Source: Adiantum capillus-veneris (lineage: Eukaryota > Streptophyta > Polypodiopsida > Polypodiales > Pteridaceae). From it: 64,000 bases of DNA. Within the stretch, counting starts at the first letter, position 1. Every line of letters starts with the position of its first letter. The stretch lies in NCBI GenBank assembly GCA_014529385.2, contig CM043970.1, positions 44,732,279 to 44,796,278 on the forward strand, given 5' to 3'. Shown here piece by piece: positions 56,147-64,000 of the stretch. The position numbers and the translations under genes are program-made. The notes under the pieces are model-generated. The model searched no databases and was not told the DNA's origin. It saw only the letters and a program-made list of their open reading frames with translations.

Positions 56147-56394
56147 GGTCTCGGGGGGTGCACTATGTAATCATGTTAATGTATAACGTGAGTTCAAAAC
56201 GAGGGGTTTTAAAATACAAAAAAAGGTAATTTGACAGAGATGCATTAAAATAAGGGGGTTTAATATTCAATTTTGGAAAAAATCTGAAAATAAGGGGTCA
56301 TTTTATTCATTCAAACATGTTAAAAGAGGGATTTTTTTAATACCTCACGAACGCACGTTATATAGGGGGTTACTAAACGATGAACCCCTCGAGG
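56147..56394. mobile_element. MITE-like inverted-repeat element, copy B
   Basis: Left end TCTCGGGGGGTGCACTATG, right end GAACCCCTCGAGG, with TATAACGTGAGTTC / GAACGCACGTTATA as inner inverted arms. About 250 bp, non-coding. It sits 70 bp beyond the pogo-like transposon. 56395-57167 has a (CT)n tract (56525-56559) and chromovirus LTR-like sequence, no gene. Confidence 0.6.
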
Positions 56395-56519
56395 CAAGGG
56401 CCCTCTTGCTATCAAAGTATATTTTTCCTTTGCTTGATGAATATAAGTAATTATGTGTAAAATCAAAGAAAATAGAAGTGACAACATCTTGGCAATACCC
56501 TCCTATTGCACCCACTTAA

Positions 56520-56561
<42 letters not shown>

Positions 56562-57167
56562 GGGCACCATAGTGTTGCAACAACAACTACTCTCATGCAA
56601 CCAACCACAACACATGCGAGAGAGCATCACGAAGTTGTAGCAGTAACATGAAAGGGGCCATCAAAGTAACTATGACATTAGTTATAAGCAAGAGGTGCAC
56701 GAAAGTCCCATCCTTGAGACTTGAACAATGAGAAATCAAGGGACATGTGTGTAGGTAGCCGATACACATAATTTTGGTTTCATTCAGTTGCTACATTTTT
56801 CCAAATTGAAGGGGGGACTAAAAAGAACGGTGGACATGAATTTCATGACATGTCATAGCTGAATCAATGCTCGAAGTAAACCTTTCTCTAAACACTTAAA
56901 AAATCTATTAATGGAAAATATTAAAGATAAGTTGAGTATATTTGAAGGTTTCTAGACTAAATTTCACCTTTCATTTTTGGTTATCGAGTGCGTCCAATAA
57001 CAGTGCATGCATACACATGCATGTACGTGTGTACACACACACACATTCCTGACCTTGTGTGTCTGGCCACCTGTTAGACAAGGGGAACTAGAACCTAGGA
57101 GTCCACCTCCCAACCACCCACTATATAGCATGGCTCCTAGCCCTTTGCCCTAGTTGGACTTCCTTTC

Positions 57168-57333
57168 CACACTGCCTAGCCCGGCCTTGCCCTTGTCTAG
57201 TCCGGCCTTGCCGTTGTCCTGACATTACTCCCCCCTTAAAGAAGAGTTTTCACACTGCCTAGCCCGGCCTTGCCCTTGTCTAGTCCGGCCGTGCCGTTGT
57301 TGTGACATTACTCCCCCCTTAAAGAAGAGTTTT
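57168..57333 (-). repeat. 83-bp tandem duplication across the chromovirus PPT/LTR junction
   Basis: Copies 57168-57250 and 57251-57333. On the reverse strand each contains TTTAAGGGGGGAGTAATGTCA, that is, the polypurine tract and the presumed LTR start (TGTCA), so the junction is present twice. TATATAG at 57122-57128 could be the LTR TATA box. Confidence 0.8.
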
Positions 57334-58909
57334 CTTCCTCGAAAACAAAAGTGGGGAACTTGTTCTTAAGAACACTAATGTTTTCCCATGTGGCACCTTG
57401 CTCAGGTTGATCTTTCCACTTGATTAAGGCTTGTTGACGTACATGATGATGCGTACGTAACTCATGATAATCGAGAATATGTTCACGTTCATGCGGTAAG
57501 GTAGGAGGTTCAACGAAATCAACCAAAATCTGTTGGTCAATGACATTGTCGTCCCCATGTAACCGCTTACGTAAATGGCTTACATGAAACACCGGATGAA
57601 TACAAGAATGTGTAGGTAGCAATAATTTGTAGGCACGATCACCTACTCGCTTGAGTATTTTTAAAGGCCCAGAATATCGGGGAGATAATTTAGGTGTTGG
57701 CCCAATTTTCAGACTTTCTGAATGTTCAGGCACACGTAAAAATACTTCCTCCCCCTCCTCGAATGTAACTTGCCGACGTTTCTCATCATCATACTTCTTA
57801 TATTGATCCTGCGGTTGTCGGACATTCTGACGAGCGAGTTTCAGCATATCCATGTGGTCTTGGAGAAAATCCTTAACCTGTTGGAGCTTTTCGGTTGCCA
57901 ATCCCGCCGTAACAGGTGACCTAGGTTGAAAACCATACATAAGCATGAAAGGACTAAATCTAGTTGTGACATGCTTAGCACTATTGTAGGCAAACTCAAG
58001 AATAGGTAAGTATTCTTCGCAGTCTGACTGTTTTTTGCTGACGTATGCTCTTAGCATATCCTCTAGCACTTGGTTAACTCGTTCAGTTTGACCATCTGTT
58101 TCTGGATGATCGGCTGTATTGAGGTTTAGTTGTGTACCCAATTGTTTGAACATAGCCCTCCAAAAATGACTGTTAAACTTGGGATCACCGTCACTGATAA
58201 TGTTACTTGGCAAACCATACAACTTGTATAGAATGTCCACAAATAACTTGGCTAGTTCTGGAGTCTTAACCGTTGATTTGGTTGGAACAAACTTACATAG
58301 TTTAGTCAACCGGTCTAGGACCACCCATACCGAGTCAGGACCTTGTATAGTGGTTGGTAAATCCACAATGAAGTCCATAGAGATGCTTTCCCTTTTTCCA
58401 TTGGGAATATCCAAAGGATGTAAGAGTCCTCCTGCTTTCAGGCGCTCTGCTTTGTTAACTGGACATTTTTGGCAATGCAAGACATAAGCTTGAACAAAGC
58501 CATGTAAACCTGGTTGGTAAAACTGTCGTTGTACGAGAGCATAAGTCTTTCTAATACCCAAGTGCCCTGCACTTGAACTATCATGACATTCATAAAGAAT
58601 TTGGCGCCGAATGTCTGTGTCCGTCGGTACACAAACTCTCCCCTTATGGAGTAGGTACCCATGGTCGATGGTGAAATGCTTCCATCGCTGTAGTTCATCA
58701 CTCAATAGAGGAGAACTAGGTGTGGAGGTTAACGTTACACTACCATCATTGCAGTGAGAAGGAACCCTCATTTGTACATGGATCCACACTTTGGAATATG
58801 CCTCATCATGCTCATATTTGCCTTTGAGAGAATCCAAAAATTCACTACGAAGTTTCGTGAACAAGAGAGAATTGATCTCCAACATACGACTTAGAGCGTC
58901 AGCCACCAC
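57308..58909 (-). CDS. chromovirus (Ty3/gypsy) integrase with chromodomain
   Basis: 533-codon frame: VADALSRM (end of the RNase H tether), zinc finger (ECHDSSSAGHLG ... HCQKC), integrase core (SMDFIVDLP, IISDGDPKF, HPETDGQTERVNQ for D, D, E), the GPY-like SGPLKILKRVGDRAYKLLLP and HPVFHVSHLRKR, and a C-terminal chromodomain-like module (LIKWKDQPEQGATWENI ... KFPTFVFEEE). Chromodomains steer integration to marked chromatin. The frame is open to its normal end, just before the polypurine tract. Confidence 0.9.
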   Translation of the reverse strand: MVADALSRMLEINSLLFTKLRSEFLDSLKGKYEHDEAYSKVWIHVQMRVPSHCNDGSVTLTSTPSSPLLSDELQRWKHFTIDHGYLLHKGRVCVPTDTDIRRQILYECHDSSSAGHLGIRKTYALVQRQFYQPGLHGFVQAYVLHCQKCPVNKAERLKAGGLLHPLDIPNGKRESISMDFIVDLPTTIQGPDSVWVVLDRLTKLCKFVPTKSTVKTPELAKLFVDILYKLYGLPSNIISDGDPKFNSHFWRAMFKQLGTQLNLNTADHPETDGQTERVNQVLEDMLRAYVSKKQSDCEEYLPILEFAYNSAKHVTTRFSPFMLMYGFQPRSPVTAGLATEKLQQVKDFLQDHMDMLKLARQNVRQPQDQYKKYDDEKRRQVTFEEGEEVFLRVPEHSESLKIGPTPKLSPRYSGPLKILKRVGDRAYKLLLPTHSCIHPVFHVSHLRKRLHGDDNVIDQQILVDFVEPPTLPHEREHILDYHELRTHHHVRQQALIKWKDQPEQGATWENISVLKNKFPTFVFEEENSSLRGE

Positions 58910-59425
58910 GTTGTATCGACCTTTACGATACCGGAGTTTGGCATCATATTCCTAAAGAATCTCGGCCCACCTGGCTTTCCGACCCTTCAAATCCGTTTAT
59001 TGTGTAAACCATTTGATGCTTTCATGGTCAAACACAATCTCAAACTAAGCACCATACAAATAATGCCGCCATGTTTTTAAGGCAGACACTATTGCATATA
59101 GTTCATGCTCATAAGCAGAGTAGTTCTGCTGAGCTGCATCAAGCTTCTTGCTTTCAAATGCAATTGGACGTCCGTCTTGTAATAGGAGTGCTCCAATAGC
59201 ACAGTCACTGGCATCCGTTTCCAAAACGGATGCTTTCAAAGGATCTACAATAGCTAGTATGAGAGTTGTAGCTGATGCATCCTTCGGCGTATCAAAACTG
59301 TGCTGTTGAGCGGGTCCCCACTGAAAAGCTTTGCCTTTTTCTTTCAGTTGATCCATCATGGGAACAACAATGTTAGCACAGTTTTTAACGAACCTTCAGT
59401 AAAAACTTGCAAATCCTAAAAAAAT
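58910..59425 (-). pseudogene. chromovirus RNase H and end of RT, truncated
   Basis: 59045-59359 encodes RNase H (VLETDASDCAIGALLLQDG, YSAYEHELYAIVSALKTWRHYL) preceded by the RT tail (FASFY*RFVKN). Two stops lie between 58910 and 59044, and one in the RT tail. The sequence ends near 59425 where the Tat LTR begins, so the 5' half of this element is displaced beyond the window or lost. Confidence 0.8.
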
Positions 59426-59434
59426 CTATATTAC

Positions 59435-60063
59435 TCACTCAATGCTTAGTGATTGCTAAACATTGCCAAAACACACACACACTGTCTTAGGGTGTGGGAG
59501 ACCTCTCACCACAATACCCTCTTACAATGGACAAAAAAATGGCAATGAAAAACACACTAAAACACTTTCTAAAATCAAGATCAACCGATAAAAAATCAAA
59601 ATACACAAGTCACCTTGAATTCACCAAATGGAAGGACGAAGATTTGAACGTCGAATCACGCCTTTGATGCACCAAACCTCAATTTATTGATGATGAAGGA
59701 GCATATACAATAGTGGTTTTGAGATTTGTGGAACTCACGCTCTCTCACTTACAATGTGTAGCTTAAAGGCTTCTCTCACACCAAGAGTGAAGCTCACAAG
59801 TGGTTGCTACACCTAAGTCTCTCCTCACGCATAGAGTGTTGGGATGCTATGTGAGGTATTGGAGGTTGTTTTACAAGAAGGAAAGGGGCCTATTTATAGG
59901 TTGGAGACCCCTCATTAAGATTATTGGAAATCCTAATTTACAAGCTAACAAATCAGGATTATGATTTTTTTGAATATCAAAACATTGCGGGCCTTCTTTG
60001 TCTGCTTGAGTCATGGGTGTGGGCTCAAAAGAGAGCATTATTGATGGTAGATAAGGTGAAAGT

Positions 60064-60129
<66 letters not shown>

Positions 60130-61713
60130 ACTATACACATGTCTTGAGGCGAGGTGTCTTTTATGGTTAGGTCAATGTCTATTTTGTGTTAGTATGTTAG
60201 TGGTTAGTAATCACTAGAAAGTTAATGTTACATTTACAATGGGTAGAATGAGGTGGATGGTTGAATGAAGTGAGCAAATCCTTGTGATGGTGAAGCTTGA
60301 AGATGTTTTGGACTTACTTGTGTAGGTTCTCAAAATGACTATCGATCTTCTTCTTCGTCTTCTCTTCTTTACGCCACTGCCGCCAAGGTTGATTATCGTG
60401 ATGAAAATGGTAATTTTGTTGATGAGATCTCTTGATTTGCAGAGGTTAATCATGGTACACATGCTGAATTTATGTATATATATAAGGGTTAAGATGGAAT
60501 TGTACTTTGGAGATAATAGAGAGAGGCATAGAGATGGTGTATGTATGTAGAGGTTCATAAAAGAACTATAGGGATGAGAGAGAAGGGTAATGGTGAAGAG
60601 GGTGGGAGAAGCCATGGAAATTGCAGGTTTGAGTGAGGGAAGGAGAGGGAGGGATGTGTAAGAGTGAGTAGGTGTGTGGAAGGGTGAGAGAAGACTAAGG
60701 GCTACTTGTGAGAAAAGTGGGCAGACTGGGGTCCACTCAAAAACTCATAGCTCACCGCTGGTAGCTCCAAAAATCATGAAAAAATTTGAGGTGATTATTC
60801 AGAGTGTGTGCTACATTTTCTCTTTTGACCACCACTCCAAATTTGGAGTGGAGATAGGTGCCAAAATTCTCACCAAAAAGCCTGTTTTTTATGCCTGCAA
60901 AAGTCTTTTAGTGGCCCCCTCCTTTGTTGAATTTGTACAATGCATCCAAGAGTGAGCCCCTCCTTTGTCATGTTATAATACAAAGCATCCAAGTTGCCCT
61001 TGACCCATGCATGGAGGAGGATTATTGGTGAATAAAGAAATATATACATGGTGGGACTAGTGTATGGACTATTCATGGACTTTAGCTCAATGAGCACATG
61101 GTGTTAGAATAATGAGTAAAAATAATAATAAAAATATGGAGGAGTTATGGATATGGAAAGATATTGGAATCATATGATATGGTCCCTCCTTGAATTATTT
61201 TGGGTGAAAGAGGAAAAGGTATGCAAGTAAATAATATAATAAACGTAACCAATGAGTAGAAATCAATTTTTTGTTTTCACGAGGGTGAGGGTGAAAATGT
61301 GGGAGTGATTTGTATAAAGGAAAAATATGAGATTAGAGTATGTACATATTGGCAAAAAATATAATTATGGTGTAAGAGGATGAAAGAAGGTTTACATAGG
61401 TTTAATAAAACACACACCTAAGTAGAATATTTAAATAAAATACCAAAATAATTATAAAAAATCCCTATATTTAGGCCATATATACAATGAAATATTTACA
61501 CACAAAGAGGCCATAATATACTTTTTTTTTTTTTGGCTCAACTAGCCCAGTGACTAGCTAGCTGAGGGTTTTTAAGAAGATATGGGAAAAGCCCCCTAAC
61601 TCACACACGCCTATCTACAGTGAAATGGTAGGGATAGCCATAGCGTTTGGATGAATTTGGTAGGGTGGAGTAACTTAGTATGGCAATTATGGAGAGCCAA
61701 AAAACGGCTATCA
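59435..61713 (-). repeat. Tat gypsy 3' LTR (reverse), about 2.3 kb
   Basis: On the reverse strand it starts TGATAGCC right after the PPT, has a TATA box (CTATAAATAGGC, about 59892-59900) and ends near the chromovirus RT fragment. It includes (GA)n at 60066-60127 and a T run near 61520-61535. No gene. The left edge is approximate; long LTRs are usual for Tat elements. Confidence 0.5.
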
Positions 61714-61717
61714 TTAG

Positions 61718-61730
61718 CCCTCCCCCCAAG
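61718..61730 (-). promoter_or_regulatory. Tat polypurine tract
   Basis: CTTGGGGGGAGGG on the reverse strand, between the end of pol and the LTR start. Confidence 0.65.
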
Positions 61731-61742
61731 ATGATGGTATAT

Positions 61743-64000
61743 TTATGTACCATCATAGAGCATCTTTTCCAAAGAGAGTGCTTCAGAGTCCTTGACGAGA
61801 TCTTCATTATTTGGCCCCTCAGAATTTTGGCTGGAGTTACACTCATGCTTCATGTAACAATACTTACATGAGACAGCGGCTTTTGGACAGATCTTTGGTA
61901 GATCCTTTGGTAGAAGGCGACTCAAATAGAGCTTCAAGCGATACCCGTTTACCTTCCTGGAGTGCTCTTTACCATTCAAGTCCATAAGCTGATAGTAACT
62001 AGAATTGAAAGCCTTCTTGACTATGTATGGCCCTTGCCATCTAGTTTCAAACTTGGCATCAAAACGATTGTCAAGTTGATTGTCATACCTTAGCACAAGC
62101 TCTCCTTCCTTGATGCCTTTGTCCTTCAGTTTCTTGTCGTGCGTTTCTTTCGCTTGTGCGGCTTTCCTCTTGTAGCAGTCGTATGCTGCTTCTCTTTTCC
62201 ACTCAAGCTCCACTAACGTAAGAAGTCGATCCATCCATACCTCTTGATCATCTTGTGCTCCTTTGCCATGAACTCGCATTGTTGGAATGTTGAGCTCGAT
62301 AGGCTGCAAAGCCTCTTGACCATAGACCAAGTGAAATGGTGTGAACTCTGTGGCTTCCCTATATGTGGTTCGATATGCCCACAAGGCACCATCCAAGAAG
62401 TCATCCCATAATTTAGTCTTGTTTTGCACCATCTTTCTAATGATTCCTGCAATGACACCATTAGCCTTCTCCACCAAACCATTTGACTGTGGGTAGTATG
62501 GTGTGCTATGAGGATGTAGAATGTGAAGCTCTTCACAAACTTCTGTGAGCAAGCCCTTCCTAAACCCTGGACCATTATCAGAAACAATCTCCAAAGGTGT
62601 GCCAAATCTGCAACAAATGTGATTGTACACAAACTTGCTAACTGTCCTCTCATTCACTCTTGCCACACTTTGAGCTTCCACCCACCTAGTCATATAGTCT
62701 ACAGCCACTAGAATGTAGAGTTTACCATTTTTTGTCCTAGGCAGAGGACCCATAGCATCAATGCCCCACTTTTCAAAGGGTCCATTTGCAAGAACTATTT
62801 GCCTCGGGCCATGCACCAACCTTCTATTTCCATTTATCTGACAATTGTGACAGCTTTTACACCAATGTTGAACGTCCACATGCAAGCTTGGCCAAACATA
62901 CCCCGCAAGCAAAATATTCTTCACAGTTGATTCTTGGGCAAAATGACCACCACATGCCTCTTCATGCAAACCTTTTAGAATGGCTGGAATTTCCTCGATA
63001 GTTGGTACTCTTCTGCACACTTGATCCTTCCCTTTTTGATAGAGGGAGCCTTCTAGGAAGAGATAGAAACCTGCCTTCTTCATGAGTCTCCTCTTCTGAG
63101 CCTTCGTGAAGTCTTGTGGAAACTCACCCTCCAAAATGTAGCCAATAATGGGAGCCAATGACTCTAATCCCTGGTATCTCGGTTGCTTGACAGCTGCTGT
63201 CACCATGATGACCTGTACTTCTCTCTCAACACATGTAACTGCTTGTTGTGCAAGTAAATCGGCATCTTCATTTTGTTTCCTCGGAATATGATATAGTTGC
63301 ACTTCTTCAAACTGATTAAACATCTTACGAATGGCATGAACTTTTGTCCTTAAGCTTTCATTCTTGCATGCCCAAATGCCTAAAATCTGTTTAACAATGA
63401 GAAGTGCATCTCCCTTTACCATGAGACGTTTTATCCCTTGGCCAATGCACATCTTCAAACCATGAACTAGTGTGTCGTATTCTGCTTCATTGTTGCTAGT
63501 TGAACCTGGTAGATTGACCTTCTCTTTCATGACCACCTCTCCACTTGGGTTGAGCAACACTAGCCCTCCCCCTGCTTTCCCTGTGGCTCGTCGAAAAGCT
63601 CCATCAAAGAACAAGGTAAAAGAATTGGGAATACTTTTTGGTGGTGGCAATGGTAGGGTATTTACTTGAGGCACCTTAATTTCCTTCTCATGTATCCTAT
63701 AAGTGAGAATCCCTGCCAATTGTGCACGCACACTATCTTCTACCTTGAAAGAGTATTGGAACTCTTGCAACTCCATAATCCACTTTGAGATCCTAGTACT
63801 AAGATTCATTTGAGATGACACCCAAGGGAACAAATTTTCTGCAGTGAGAATTACAAAAGGTTTTGGTAGTAGGTAGGATCTAAACTTTCTCACGGCAAAC
63901 ATGAGAGAAAGCATCATGAGTTCTGCTTCTGTGTAGTCTCTCTCCAAAGCATTCATGACCCTACTAGCAAAGTAGATGGGTCGCATCCTTGTACTGTGGG
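61743..64000 (-). CDS. Tat-lineage gypsy pol: RNase H, second RNase H, integrase (partial)
   Basis: Frame open from the window end to 61743. First, the standard gypsy RNase H (PIYFASRVMNALERDYTEAE, VRKFRSYLLPKPF) lacking its start. Second, an archaeal-type RNase H with full active site: FTLFFDGAFR, SNNEAEY, VKGDALLIV and QNEDADLLA. Then integrase: zinc finger (GGHFAQESTVKNI ... CKSCHNCQ), core (GIDAMGPLP, IVSDNGPGF, STPYYPQSNGLVEKAN), GPY/F module (QGPYIVKKAF, NGKEHSRKVNGYRLKLY) and a short hydrophilic tail. Two RNase H domains mark the Tat lineage. No stops in 748 codons, so this is the youngest-looking gypsy here. Confidence 0.9.
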   Translation of the reverse strand, partial: HSTRMRPIYFASRVMNALERDYTEAELMMLSLMFAVRKFRSYLLPKPFVILTAENLFPWVSSQMNLSTRISKWIMELQEFQYSFKVEDSVRAQLAGILTYRIHEKEIKVPQVNTLPLPPPKSIPNSFTLFFDGAFRRATGKAGGGLVLLNPSGEVVMKEKVNLPGSTSNNEAEYDTLVHGLKMCIGQGIKRLMVKGDALLIVKQILGIWACKNESLRTKVHAIRKMFNQFEEVQLYHIPRKQNEDADLLAQQAVTCVEREVQVIMVTAAVKQPRYQGLESLAPIIGYILEGEFPQDFTKAQKRRLMKKAGFYLFLEGSLYQKGKDQVCRRVPTIEEIPAILKGLHEEACGGHFAQESTVKNILLAGYVWPSLHVDVQHWCKSCHNCQINGNRRLVHGPRQIVLANGPFEKWGIDAMGPLPRTKNGKLYILVAVDYMTRWVEAQSVARVNERTVSKFVYNHICCRFGTPLEIVSDNGPGFRKGLLTEVCEELHILHPHSTPYYPQSNGLVEKANGVIAGIIRKMVQNKTKLWDDFLDGALWAYRTTYREATEFTPFHLVYGQEALQPIELNIPTMRVHGKGAQDDQEVWMDRLLTLVELEWKREAAYDCYKRKAAQAKETHDKKLKDKGIKEGELVLRYDNQLDNRFDAKFETRWQGPYIVKKAFNSSYYQLMDLNGKEHSRKVNGYRLKLYLSRLLPKDLPKICPKAAVSCKYCYMKHECNSSQNSEGPNNEDLVKDSEALSLEKMLYDGT

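Overview
This is nuclear DNA of a land plant with a large, repeat-rich genome. Most of the window is Ty1/copia and Ty3/gypsy LTR retrotransposons, DNA transposons and long (GA/CT)n, (AC/GT)n and (AT)n microsatellites. Plant signals are an X8/CBM43 callose-binding domain, a chromodomain gypsy element (chromovirus), a Tat-type gypsy element with two RNase H domains, a tRNA-iMet-type copia primer site, plant-style Helitron termini and one intron-bearing gene of a family I take to be plant-specific. A fern or other seed-free plant fits the mix, but that is only an inference. There are no operons, CRISPR arrays or prokaryotic genes.

Layout. 1-5 kb: microsatellites, a Helitron 3' terminus, one X8-domain exon and a LINE tail. 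5.2-6.4 kb: reverse-oriented copia remnant with its 3' LTR. 6.4-15.4 kb: reverse-oriented gypsy element (LTR, post-integrase ORFs, integrase, RNase H/RT, protease, gag-side linker), whose protease-side ORF is split by a 1,320-bp CACTA-like DNA element. 16-28 kb: LINE tail, small MITE, forward gypsy gag-protease fragment, large microsatellite palindromes, a second Helitron terminus, degenerate copia and chromovirus scraps. 28-30.5 kb: reverse copia gag-to-integrase fragment fused to a gypsy RT scrap. 32-38 kb: MITE, LINE tail, duplications, decayed transposase. 38.1-43.3 kb: nearly complete copia element with 5-bp target duplication, itself inserted into a MITE. 43.5-44.1 kb: unrecognised reverse gene with a duplicated promoter, then a polypyrimidine tract. 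46.3-48.0 kb: the best host gene, three exons, 485 codons, reverse strand. 48.1-50.0 kb: GC-rich MITEs, a tRNA-like/SINE head and a class 3 lipase fragment. 50.03-56.08 kb: complete 6-kb pogo/Tigger-like transposon with perfect TIRs and TA target duplication. 57-59.4 kb: reverse chromovirus integrase-chromodomain, cut at RT by the LTR of a reverse Tat gypsy whose pol runs off the window end.

Most genes here are selfish-element genes acting in their own replication; many are broken by stops, frameshifts or nested insertions. The items I consider most worth attention are the retropepsin-like domain downstream of the integrase in the 6-15 kb gypsy element, the CACTA element whose removal with one 4-bp duplication leaves an open frame, the full-length pogo-like transposon (single in-frame TGA, five 33-residue repeats, an extra cysteine-rich ORF), and a stop codon shared at the same gag codon by two copia copies.
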